From VFKU01 sp964620045 (GTDB lineage: Bacteria; Hydrogenedentota; Hydrogenedentia; Hydrogenedentales; GCA-2746185): a stretch of DNA of 64,000 nucleotides. How positions within the stretch are numbered: position 1 is the stretch's first letter; each line of letters begins with the position of its first letter. The notes below the pieces were generated by a model. It did not search any database. It had not been told where the DNA came from and saw only the letters and a program-made list of their open reading frames with translations. Made by a program: the position numbers and the translations under genes. The DNA lies in NCBI GenBank assembly GCA_964620045.1, contig CAZUJL010000002.1:211248-275247 (forward strand). Reading direction: 5' to 3'. This document shows, in pieces, positions 44,991-52,478 of this stretch.

Positions 44991-45388
44991 CAGTACGACT
45001 CGGCGTATTGCCGCAGCGCGGTGTAGAAGACTTCCGACATTGCGCCGAGCGTGCCGTTGTCGCCGTGCACGATCGCGAATCCGCCGAGGAAGGCCTCGCG
45101 GTTTTGCGGATCGGGGCGGCACCATATTGCGAGAGCGCGCACTTCGACGGCTTGGCCGCGATACAGGATTCCTTCGAAGCGCAGGGTTACCGCGCCCGAG
45201 CCGGGGCGGAAGTAGGAACGCAGGGCGAGGCCCGCGCCGGTGCGGCAGATGTCGCGCACATTCGCGACACCACCCTCGCCGCGGTCGTCGATCCAGCGCA
45301 CCGCGTGCGTGAATGGCACGCGCGTGAAGACACGCTGCTCCGCCGGGGTCATCGATTGATGATCCTCTGTGCGGGCTGCGGTTAACAT
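44987..45388 (-). CDS. PilZ-domain protein
   Basis: 133 residues from ATG 45388. PilZ fold: the RxxxR box in QRVFTRVPF near the N-terminus and the second box NVRDICRTGAGL, in which Asp-Ile-Cys-x-x-Gly replaces the common Asp-x-Ser-x-x-Gly. Strands such as VTLRFEGILYRGQAVEVRALAIWC follow. It probably binds c-di-GMP, although the Ser to Cys change could alter affinity. GGAG lies 8 nt before ATG 45388; earlier in-frame starts at 45406 and 45394 fit the ribosome site less well. The REC-GGDEF enzyme at 28379 is a possible source of its ligand. Confidence 0.75.
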   Translation of the reverse strand: MLTAARTEDHQSMTPAEQRVFTRVPFTHAVRWIDDRGEGGVANVRDICRTGAGLALRSYFRPGSGAVTLRFEGILYRGQAVEVRALAIWCRPDPQNREAFLGGFAIVHGDNGTLGAMSEVFYTALRQYAESYC

Positions 45389-45485
45389 GGTCATAACTCC
45401 GATCATTTACACCTTGGACGCGAGAAACACGGGTCCGGTTTGACTGCGAAACGAAAATCGTTCCCCAAAACCCCCGGTGCCGATG

Positions 45486-45560
45486 CATACTAGCGGGCGC
45501 GGAGGGTGGGCCTGGCCGGAACGCGCGATGGCGAAAACACAGCATGAGTGGCTGTGTTTT
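45486..45560 (+). promoter_or_regulatory. Promoter-like box followed by a perfect hairpin
   Basis: CATACT (45486-45491) may be a -10 box. Downstream AAAACACAGC (45534-45543) and GCTGTGTTTT (45551-45560) form a perfect 10-bp stem with a 7-nt loop, ending in TTTT. It lies ~90 nt before the esterase start at 45649, as an attenuator or a terminator-like barrier would. The other gap sequence (45389-45485) holds nothing recognised. Confidence 0.4.
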
Positions 45561-45648
45561 GCGGTTCCCCGGGCCGCCAAACGTGTCAATAGAACACCGG
45601 AGGCGCGTTAAGGTTCCGAAACTTTGTTCACGAGGATTTATCGAATTC

Positions 45649-46545
45649 ATGCAAAAACACAGTGTGGCGTATCAGCGGCTCGTGAAGGGTTTGTTCAGGA
45701 ATAAGTATCCGTCGGTGGACGCGCCTGAGCCGTACCGCAAGGCGCTGCAAGACACGGCGCGTCTGTTCACGATTCCGAAGGACGTCACGTTACGCGCGGA
45801 CACGATCGCGGGGGTGCCGGCGGAATGGATAGAACCCGCGAACGCGCGCAACGATGCGCTGTTGTTTTATCTGCACGGCGGCGGGTACTACATGGGCAGC
45901 ATCGAGAGCTACCGGCACTACGTGACGCGCGTCGCGCAGATCACGGGTCTGCGCACGGTGCACATCGATTATCGCCTCGCGCCCGAGCATCCGTTTCCGG
46001 CGGCGGTGGAAGATGCGACGGCGGTGTTTCGCGCATTGCACGATCGCGTGCCGCGTAGTGAGCGCATTGTGATTGCGGGCGACTCCGCCGGCGGCGGACT
46101 CACGCTGACGACGTTGTTAGCGTTGCGCGATGCAAAGGGACCGATGCCCGTGGCGGCGGCCGCGATCGCGCCGTGGACGGATCTCACGAATTCCGGCGCG
46201 TCGTACCAAACGCATCGCGAACGTGATCCGGTGCTCGGCCAGATGCAAACGCGCAGCCACGCGAAGTGGTACGCGGGGAATACACCGCTTACGCATCCGC
46301 TGGTGTCGCCGCTGTTCGGGAATCTTGCGGGACTGCCGCCGATTCTCATCCAGGTGGGCACCGAGGATATTTTGTACGACGACGCGATCCGTTTTGCCGA
46401 GCGCGCGAAAGAACAGCAGGCCTCGGTGGATCTGGAAATTTGGGAAGGTATGGTCCACGTCTGGCATTACTACGCCGAGTGGATTCCCGAAGGCCGCGAC
46501 GCCATCCGGCGTATTGGAGAATTCTTTACGGGGTACTTGGGTTGA
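45649..46545 (+). CDS. Alpha/beta hydrolase of the hormone-sensitive-lipase family
   Basis: 298 residues. Oxyanion motif HGGG at 76-79, nucleophile Ser 146 in GDSAGGG, Asp in the GTEDILYDDA segment (~243) and His in EGMVHVWHYY (~273) complete the triad. It should hydrolyse short to medium acyl esters; the substrate is unknown. It has no signal peptide. ATG 45649 is preceded by CGAGGA; the upstream in-frame ATG at 45544 lies in the loop of a hairpin and adds an unlikely extension. The ankyrin gene follows after 115 nt. Confidence 0.85.
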   Translation: MQKHSVAYQRLVKGLFRNKYPSVDAPEPYRKALQDTARLFTIPKDVTLRADTIAGVPAEWIEPANARNDALLFYLHGGGYYMGSIESYRHYVTRVAQITGLRTVHIDYRLAPEHPFPAAVEDATAVFRALHDRVPRSERIVIAGDSAGGGLTLTTLLALRDAKGPMPVAAAAIAPWTDLTNSGASYQTHRERDPVLGQMQTRSHAKWYAGNTPLTHPLVSPLFGNLAGLPPILIQVGTEDILYDDAIRFAERAKEQQASVDLEIWEGMVHVWHYYAEWIPEGRDAIRRIGEFFTGYLG

Positions 46546-46599
46546 GGCGGTAACCGTAAAAAATCTCAGGCACCACTGCAATTTTCGTCGTTTATGTGC

Positions 46600-46605
46600 T
46601 ATAAA
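46600..46605 (+). promoter_or_regulatory. Possible -10 box for the ankyrin gene
   Basis: TATAAA at 46600-46605 in an A+T-rich part of the 115-bp gap, with start of transcription near 46612 and the ATG at 46661. The -35 is not clear. Confidence 0.35.
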
Positions 46606-46660
46606 CACCTTGTCGGACTCTCGTCCGGCATCGGCTGCGGAACTGTCTAGAGTCGTTTAC

Positions 46661-47473
46661 ATGGCGATGAAGATCAACCTGTTCAAGACGCTTCACGAAG
46701 CGGCGAAGGAAGGTGACCTGCGCCGTGTTGAGACACGTCTGCGCAAGGGCGACGCCGTCGATTCCGAAGACGAGAACGGCGTTACGCCGCTCTACTACGC
46801 CTGCCGCTACGGCCATTGGGACGTTGCGGCGCTGTTGCTGAACGAAGGCGCCGACCCCAACAAATCCACTCCGCGCGGCGATACGCCGTTGTTCCAGGCG
46901 GCGCAAGAAGGCCACACATCCATTGTGCAGATGCTGTTGTCCGCGGGAGCTTCGGCGACGACGGCAACGCATAAGGGCGCGACGCCGTTTCTGGTGGCCA
47001 TTTATCGCGGGCATGCCGAGATTGCGGCGACGTTGGTCGAACACGGCGCATCTCCCAATGAAGCGGACGGCAAAGGACGCACGGCGCTATTTGTGGCGAT
47101 CGAAAAAGGCCACATTGATCTCGTGCGCCGCCTGATCGATCAAGGCATGGATGTGAACCACACCACGCACGACGGCACCACGCCGTTGATGATCGCGATT
47201 CACGCCGAAGATCCCGAGATCGTGAAATTGTTGATCGCGCGCGGCGCGCACGTGAACGCGGTCACGGCATCGGGAATGTCGCCATTGCTGTTGTGCGCGA
47301 TGAACGGCCGTTATGAATCCGCGCAGCTCTTGATGAAGCACGGCGCCGACCTCACGCAGGTGTACAACCACCACATGCTGCCGTGGCAGCTTGCGCAGGC
47401 CAAGGGCCACAATAAGCTGGCGCTGGTGCTGAAAGAAGCGCTGGAAGGCACACCCGCCAAAAAAGCACGGTAA
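46661..47473 (+). CDS. Ankyrin-repeat protein
   Basis: 270 residues made almost entirely of about seven 33-residue ankyrin repeats, from HEAAKEGDLRRVETRLRKG (~11) to WQLAQAKGHNKLALVLKEAL. Each has the G-x-TPL-x-x-A-x-x-x-GH core (NGVTPLYYACRYGHWDVA, GDTPLFQAAQEGHTSIV, GTTPLMIAIHAEDPEIV). No signal peptide, membrane segment or catalytic domain. It is a protein-protein interaction scaffold of unknown partner. The start is ATG 46661 (or 46667); the same frame is open far upstream but overlaps the esterase gene and is not repeat-like. Confidence 0.85.
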   Translation: MAMKINLFKTLHEAAKEGDLRRVETRLRKGDAVDSEDENGVTPLYYACRYGHWDVAALLLNEGADPNKSTPRGDTPLFQAAQEGHTSIVQMLLSAGASATTATHKGATPFLVAIYRGHAEIAATLVEHGASPNEADGKGRTALFVAIEKGHIDLVRRLIDQGMDVNHTTHDGTTPLMIAIHAEDPEIVKLLIARGAHVNAVTASGMSPLLLCAMNGRYESAQLLMKHGADLTQVYNHHMLPWQLAQAKGHNKLALVLKEALEGTPAKKAR

Positions 47474-47476
47474 TCG

Positions 47477-47663
47477 GCTCTCTTCCTTGTCATTCTGAGC
47501 GCAGCGAAGAATCTCCCCGTCGATTTAGCCGCGAATCAGCATTTTATTTTTGGAGGACAGCGCGTCGTGTGACGCATTTTCGCGAGGTTACTCGCAGAAG
47601 CAACGGTTCATCCTGTGTGCGCGGGGGAGATTCTTCGCTGCGCTCAGAATGACAAAGAAGAGA
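47477..47663. repeat. 187-bp element with 42-bp inverted arms
   Basis: Arms 47477-47518 and 47622-47663 are inverted copies over 42 bp with one mismatch (32 bp at the inner part are perfect). They begin with TTGTCATTCTGAGCGCAGCG-type sequence on the inner side. The 103-bp interior has no gene. It lies exactly between two convergent genes, 9 nt from the end of the crotonase. It could be a MITE-like element, and as RNA a large two-way terminator. Confidence 0.85.
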
Positions 47664-47672
47664 GCGAGGACA

Positions 47673-48440
47673 TTAGATGTCCTGAAATGTTCCGCCGCGG
47701 CCTTTGCCTTGCGCGAATCGCGACGCTCCCGATACTGCTTCCTGTGCCAGCGCGTTCATGCCGCGCTTGAACTCGTTGGCAATAGCGCCGTCGAGCGACA
47801 TTCCGAATTGTTCGTAGGCGGAGAGCCGATCGGAGTTCATGCAAATTTGCGGGAACTTCGTGAGAAGGTGCGCGAGTTCAATCGCGGCGCTTCGTGCCTG
47901 GCCTTTCGGCACCACACGGTTCACGAGTCCCATCGTCAGCGCTTCTTGCGCCGGCACGCCGCGTCCGGTGAGGATCATGTCCATCGCGTGACCAAGACCG
48001 ACCAGACGCGGCAGGCGCACGGTGCCGCCGTCGATCAGTGGCACGCCCCAGCGGCGGCAATATACGCCCAGGATCGCGTCTTCCTCCGCCACGCGCATGT
48101 CGCACCACAAGGCAAGTTCGAGGCCACCCGCGACGGCGTGGCCCGTGATTGCGCCGATGACGGGCTTGCTGAGGAGCATGCGCGAGGGCCCCATTGGTCC
48201 GTCTCCGTCGGGCGCGGTGCGATTGCCTTCGCCGCGCGCGACGCCCTTTAAATCGGCGCCGGCGCAGAATCCCGTTTCCTCGCCGCAGAACACGCCCACG
48301 CGCGCGTTGGGGTCGGCGTCGAACGCGCGCCACGCGTCCGCGAGTTCGTGCGCGGTGGTGCGATCGACGCAGTTGCGCACCTCCGGGCGGTTGATGGTGA
48401 CTATTGTTACAGGCCCGTCGTGCTCGACTTTGATCGGCAT
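47673..48440 (-). CDS. Enoyl-CoA hydratase/isomerase (crotonase) family protein
   Basis: 255 residues. Crotonase fold: VTIVTINRPEVRNCVD at the start, oxyanion segment GFCAGADLKG, PVIGAITGHAVAGGLELALWCDMRVAEEDA, then GVYCRRWGVPLIDGGTVRLPRLVG. The residues that would be catalytic Glu in hydratases are not both obvious: 'VYCRRWGVP' lacks the usual Glu, so isomerase, hydrolase or other chemistry is possible. Substrate unknown. Convergent to the ankyrin gene across the inverted-repeat element. Confidence 0.82.
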   Translation of the reverse strand: MPIKVEHDGPVTIVTINRPEVRNCVDRTTAHELADAWRAFDADPNARVGVFCGEETGFCAGADLKGVARGEGNRTAPDGDGPMGPSRMLLSKPVIGAITGHAVAGGLELALWCDMRVAEEDAILGVYCRRWGVPLIDGGTVRLPRLVGLGHAMDMILTGRGVPAQEALTMGLVNRVVPKGQARSAAIELAHLLTKFPQICMNSDRLSAYEQFGMSLDGAIANEFKRGMNALAQEAVSGASRFAQGKGRGGTFQDI

Positions 48441-48526
48441 GGGAAATTCTCCCGCGTGGTTCGGCGCAGTTTACAGGAACCGCGAGCGGAGAGTAGACTA
48501 GATTTCATCAGGGGCGGAGAGCGCGA

Positions 48527-49000
48527 ATGAAGCGACGCTGGGCGGCGGGGGTGTTGATAGCGATTGGGTGCGTGGGTTGCGCCACGACGACCAGCCAGCC
48601 GAAATTATCCGGCGCGCAGATCCTTCCCGATGATCTGAAGCCCGGCGACACTGCCGTCATCACCGTAAAAATCGAAGACAAATTCGGCGTGGTGAAGCGC
48701 GTCGAAGGCGTGGTGAAGGAAGACCGCACGATCAAGTTTAAATTTGAAGACAACGGCGCCATGCCGGACGACGAGGCCAACGACGGAATTTGGACCATTC
48801 AGGTCGATGTTCCGTTTAATGCTCCGCCGGGCCAGTTCAATTTTGAAGTGACCGCCTACGACGAAGCGGGTGAAGTGGTCGTCGTGGATGACAAGAAGGG
48901 AGAGGCCGCGCCGCTCGCGACCTCGTTCACCTTGGACATCAAGTATCCCGAAGCGCCCGCGACGCCGCCCGCCGCCGCGCCGGCCGAAGCAACGAAGTAG
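48527..49000 (+). CDS. Lipoprotein with an Ig-like beta-sandwich domain
   Basis: 157 residues. The signal IAIGCVGC ends in a lipobox (V-G-C, Cys 18), so it is a lipoprotein. The mature part has strands such as LKPGDTAVITVKIEDKFG, GVVKEDRTIKFKFEDNG, and DGIWTIQVDVPFNAPPGQFNFEVTAYD, typical of Ig-like/choice-of-anchor domains, followed by a Pro/Ala tail. Function unknown. It is followed by the sulfatase gene after 23 nt, so the two are likely co-transcribed and both act outside the cytoplasm. Confidence 0.75.
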   Translation: MKRRWAAGVLIAIGCVGCATTTSQPKLSGAQILPDDLKPGDTAVITVKIEDKFGVVKRVEGVVKEDRTIKFKFEDNGAMPDDEANDGIWTIQVDVPFNAPPGQFNFEVTAYDEAGEVVVVDDKKGEAAPLATSFTLDIKYPEAPATPPAAAPAEATK

Positions 49001-49008
49001 AACATTCC

Positions 49009-49023
49009 GAGGAGGAACTCCTC
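49009..49023 (+). promoter_or_regulatory. Hairpin that hides the sulfatase ribosome-binding site
   Basis: GAGGAG (49009-49014), loop GAA, CTCCTC (49018-49023), ending right at the ATG (49024). The SD GGAGG lies in the 5' arm, so initiation may require translation of the upstream lipoprotein gene to open the stem. Confidence 0.5.
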
Positions 49024-50286
49024 ATGATCGCCCTCATTGTCGCGATGGCCGCTACGCTGTCCGCGCCCAACGTGGTTTTGATTTCGGTGGATACGCTGCG
49101 CGCGGACCACCTTGGTTTTTACGGCCACCCGGCCGACACCTCGCCCAATCTGGATCGCCTCGCGGACAACGCGCTCGTGTTCTCCGACATGATCTGCGAA
49201 GTGCCGCTTACGGCGCCGTCCTTCGCGGCGATGATGACGTCGGCCTATCCGCGCGCGACGGGCGTGACACGCAACGGCATTCAACTGCCGGAGAACATCC
49301 CCACGGTGGCCGAATTGTTCAGCGGCGCCGGATACGAAACGATGTGTGTCACGAGCAATTGGACACTCAAATCGAGGCTGTCCGGACTCGATCGCGGCTT
49401 TGCCAACTACGACGACGGATTCAAGAAAAAGCGCTGGCTGATTCTGAAATCCGAACGCGAAGCCACTGAAGTGACCGATCTCGCGCTCGCGCAGCTCGCC
49501 GCGCGCGATGCCACGAAACCCTTTTTTGCCTGGTTTCACTACTCCGATCCGCATGCGCCCTACAAGCTGCACCCTGAATTCCAGGTGTCCACCGAGGAAG
49601 ACTACGCGGGCGATCCTGGCGCGAAAGAGAAAGTGCGCTACGACTCCGAAATTCGCTACGCCGACTCCGAAATCCAGCGCCTGCTCGATGGATTGCCGGC
49701 GGAAAATACGTACATCGTGTTCATCGGCGATCACGGCGAGAGCCTGCGCGAGCACGGGTATCTCGGCCATGGCCGCCGCATGTATCAGAACGGTCTGCGC
49801 ATCCCATTTTTCATTCACGGCCCCACCATTGCGCCGGGCCGCACCAAGGCGCCCGTGCGCGGGATCGATCTGGCGCCGACGCTGCTCGATCTCGCGGGAC
49901 TCGCGCCCGCCGAAGGCATGCAGGGCCTCGCGCTCACGAAGGACCTGCCCGGCACCGATCGCGTGCGCATCGTGGAGACCTACGGCGGCGCCGTGCTCAA
50001 TATTCCGGGCGCGAAGGAACTGATGACGGCGTCGGGTCCGGAGATGCAGACGGCGATCAGCGGCGGCTGGAAACTCATCACCGAAGAGACCGGACCCGAG
50101 TTGTACTACCTGCCGAACGACCCGGACGAAAAGTTTAACCTCGCGACGGATTCCCCCGATCGGCTTACGGCGCTGAAAGAAAAAATCGCGCAATGGTCCA
50201 AGACCGTCTCCAGCAACCGCGCCGCGGACGCGCCGCTCTCCAACGAAGACATCGACGCGCTGAAAAGCCTCGGCTACGTCGACTGA
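49024..50286 (+). CDS. Sulfatase-fold hydrolase lacking the formylglycine Cys
   Basis: 420 residues. Alkaline-phosphatase superfamily: metal-binding NVVLISVDTLRADHLG (Asp 23), the active-site segment PLTAPSFAAMMTSAYPRATG (61-80), FIGDHGESLREHGYLGHG and a C-terminal LNNEDIDAL-type subdomain ending in KSLGYVD. The usual C/S-x-P-S-R for formylglycine reads T63-A-P-S-F, so Thr 63 sits where the nucleophile belongs; Cys 58 lies five residues earlier. It could be a phospho-ester or phosphonate hydrolase, or a transferase, using Thr. The N-terminus is weakly hydrophobic, and export is uncertain. Translation looks coupled to the preceding lipoprotein. Confidence 0.85.
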   Translation: MIALIVAMAATLSAPNVVLISVDTLRADHLGFYGHPADTSPNLDRLADNALVFSDMICEVPLTAPSFAAMMTSAYPRATGVTRNGIQLPENIPTVAELFSGAGYETMCVTSNWTLKSRLSGLDRGFANYDDGFKKKRWLILKSEREATEVTDLALAQLAARDATKPFFAWFHYSDPHAPYKLHPEFQVSTEEDYAGDPGAKEKVRYDSEIRYADSEIQRLLDGLPAENTYIVFIGDHGESLREHGYLGHGRRMYQNGLRIPFFIHGPTIAPGRTKAPVRGIDLAPTLLDLAGLAPAEGMQGLALTKDLPGTDRVRIVETYGGAVLNIPGAKELMTASGPEMQTAISGGWKLITEETGPELYYLPNDPDEKFNLATDSPDRLTALKEKIAQWSKTVSSNRAADAPLSNEDIDALKSLGYVD

Positions 50287-50316
50287 CGCGCACCTGAATC
50301 TGTCCGCGACACGCGC

Positions 50317-50322
50317 TATACT
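50317..50322 (+). promoter_or_regulatory. -10 box of the menaquinone gene group
   Basis: TATACT at 50317-50322 in the recurring GCGCTATACT context, 42 nt before the ubiE/menG start. No strong -35 is seen. Confidence 0.5.
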
Positions 50323-50364
50323 GGAGCAGCGTAACGATTTTGGGTCCTTTTCGGGAGTGTGCGC

Positions 50365-51075
50365 GTGTCTTCGGCGGCGGCGAAACCCACGGCGGGCGAC
50401 TCCTGGCGCATGTTCGATCGCATCGCGCCGCGCTACGACCTGCTGAATCGGCTGCTCAGCTTTCGGCGCGACGTCGCCTGGCGTAACGCACTGGTGAAGG
50501 CCTTACCCGCGGGTAACAACCTGCGCGTGCTCGACCTCGCTACCGGCACCGCCGACGTGCTCCTGAGCCTCGCGGCGGCGCAGGGCAAAATCCGGCGCGG
50601 CACGGGCCTCGACAAATCCGCCGGCATGATTGAACGTGCGCAACCCAAGATTGTGGGCGCGCCGGCGGCGCTCGATCTCGTTCGCGGCGATGCGTGCAGT
50701 CTTGGTTTTAGCGATGCGACGTTTGACGCGGTCACGATCGCGTTTGGCATTCGCAATGTGCCCGACGTGCCCGCGGCGTTGCGCGAAATGCGCCGCGTGT
50801 TGCGCCCCGGCGGCCGCGCGCTGGTGCTGGAGTTTTCGCTGCCGGCCAATGCGATTATTCGCAACGGATACCTGCTGTATTTTCGCCATGTGCTGCCGCG
50901 CGTGGGCGGCATCGTTTCAGGTGATGCGCAGGCCTATCGCTATCTGAACGAATCGGTTGAGTCGTTTCCGTATGGTGATGCGTTTCTGAAACTGATGCGC
51001 GACGCCGGTCTGCGCGACACGAAAGCCACGCCTCTTTCGAGCGGTATCGCCACGCTGTACACGGGGGACGCATGA
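50365..51075 (+). CDS. ubiE: Demethylmenaquinone/ubiquinone methyltransferase
   Basis: 236 residues from GTG 50365 (GGGAG 7 nt upstream; the GTG at 50359 is too close). UbiE/MenG motifs: MFDRIAPRYDLLNRLLSF (residues ~18-35), RVLDLATGTADVLLSLA (SAM-binding), GLDKSAGMIERA, FDAVTIAFGIRNVPDVPAALREMRRVLRPGG and PRVGGIVSGDAQAYRYLNESVESFP. It methylates demethylmenaquinol in the last step of menaquinone synthesis. It overlaps menF by 4 nt (ATGA 51072-51075). Confidence 0.95.
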   Translation: MSSAAAKPTAGDSWRMFDRIAPRYDLLNRLLSFRRDVAWRNALVKALPAGNNLRVLDLATGTADVLLSLAAAQGKIRRGTGLDKSAGMIERAQPKIVGAPAALDLVRGDACSLGFSDATFDAVTIAFGIRNVPDVPAALREMRRVLRPGGRALVLEFSLPANAIIRNGYLLYFRHVLPRVGGIVSGDAQAYRYLNESVESFPYGDAFLKLMRDAGLRDTKATPLSSGIATLYTGDA

Positions 51076-52475
51076 GCCCGCGCGATCGTTCCGCTGCCGC
51101 CATTCGCGCGGAGTTGCTGCGCCTTGCCGAGGAGGCGATCGCGCAGCCTGGCGCGGATGTGGGTCCGCAGCGGGTGCTGCGTCTCGAGCGCGCAGTGCCG
51201 CCGACCGATTTGCTCGCGCGGATCGCGGCGCAACCGGCCGATGCGAAGTGGTATTGGGCCGCGCGCGACAACGCGTGGGCCGCGGCCGGCGCGGGCGTGG
51301 CCTGGCGCACGATTGCGCATGGTCCAGCCGCGCTCGATATCGTCTCGGCGAGTGTGCAGGCGTTGATCAATGATTCCGGCGATCGCGTGCGCGTGTACGG
51401 CGGTCTGCGCTTCGACGATTCCCGTACGCCCGCGCCTGCGTGGCGCGAATTCGGCAGCGCGCAGTTTTTCGTGCCGCGCCTGGAGCTTCGCCGCGAAGGC
51501 GAGCGCTTCATGCTGGCCGCGCACGTGTTGCTGCCGAGCGACGCCGTCGATGGCCACAGCATGGATGACTTGCGCGCGCTGCTGAACGCCGACGAGGAAG
51601 CCGACGCGCTTGTGCTCGATGCCGCATTGGTCACGCGTGTGGATCATCCGGCGCGTGGCGGCTGGGGCGCGAATGTGAACACGTGCCTGGAAGCCTTCGC
51701 GCGCGGCGAGGCGGAAAAAATTGTGCTGGCGCGTCAGACGGATTTTCTGCTGGACGAAGCCGTGCGCCCTTTCGCGCTGCTGCGCGCCATCGGCCTTGGC
51801 ACGCCGAATTCGTATCACTACTGCTTTCAGCCGGCCGACGGCACGGCCTTTGTCGGCGCGCCGCCGGAGCGGCTGTATCGCCGCATGGGCACTGCTATCG
51901 AAACCGAGGCGCTGGCCGGCACGCGTCCGCGTGGGGCGACGCCCGAGGCCGATGCGCGGCTTGGCGAGGAATTGCTTGCGAGCGATAAGGAACAACGCGA
52001 ACACGCGCATGTGTCGCGCAGCATTGGCGAGGTGTTGCGCGAGTTTTGCACGGATATTCAGGCGGGCACGCCGCACTTGCATCGGCTTGGGCACTGTCAG
52101 CATTTGTTGACGCCGCTGCACGGCACGCTGCGCGATGGCGTGGACGACTGGGCGCTGCTGCGGCGATTGCATCCGACGCCGGCGGTTGGCGGAGTGCCGC
52201 GCGCGGAGGCGATCACGCGCATTCGCGCGTTGGAGCCGTTCGATCGCGGGTGGTACACGGGTCCGATCGGCTGGATTGGGCGCGACGGCGCGGAGTTCGC
52301 CGTGGCAATTCGCTCGGCGCTGGTGCACGGCGCCTGCGTGAGCGTGTATACGGGCGGCGGCATCGTGCCCGGTTCTGATCCTGACGACGAGTGGCGCGAG
52401 CTGGAGAGCAAGCTTGTCGATTTCGGCAGCGTGCTCGATAGTGCGTCGAATTCAACCGAAGTGGGGCGTCGTTAA
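51072..52475 (+). CDS. menF: Isochorismate synthase MenF
   Basis: 467 residues. Chorismate-binding C-terminal domain: EKIVLARQTDFLLDEA, FVGAPPERLYRR, ALAGTRPRGATPEADARLGEELLASDKEQREHAHVS (in pieces), HPTPAVGGVPR, FDRGWYTGPIGWI and VYTGGGIVPGSDPDDEW. It converts chorismate to isochorismate. The variable N-terminal ~200 residues are normal for this family. Between ubiE (4-nt overlap) and menD (3 nt), which fixes it as the menaquinone rather than siderophore isozyme. Confidence 0.94.
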   Translation: MSPRDRSAAAIRAELLRLAEEAIAQPGADVGPQRVLRLERAVPPTDLLARIAAQPADAKWYWAARDNAWAAAGAGVAWRTIAHGPAALDIVSASVQALINDSGDRVRVYGGLRFDDSRTPAPAWREFGSAQFFVPRLELRREGERFMLAAHVLLPSDAVDGHSMDDLRALLNADEEADALVLDAALVTRVDHPARGGWGANVNTCLEAFARGEAEKIVLARQTDFLLDEAVRPFALLRAIGLGTPNSYHYCFQPADGTAFVGAPPERLYRRMGTAIETEALAGTRPRGATPEADARLGEELLASDKEQREHAHVSRSIGEVLREFCTDIQAGTPHLHRLGHCQHLLTPLHGTLRDGVDDWALLRRLHPTPAVGGVPRAEAITRIRALEPFDRGWYTGPIGWIGRDGAEFAVAIRSALVHGACVSVYTGGGIVPGSDPDDEWRELESKLVDFGSVLDSASNSTEVGRR

Positions 52476-52478
52476 TCC

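Noticed and set aside
46130..46660. Long N-terminal extension of the ankyrin gene
   Set aside because: Overlaps the esterase in another frame, Arg-rich and not repeat-like; the TATAAA box lies inside it.
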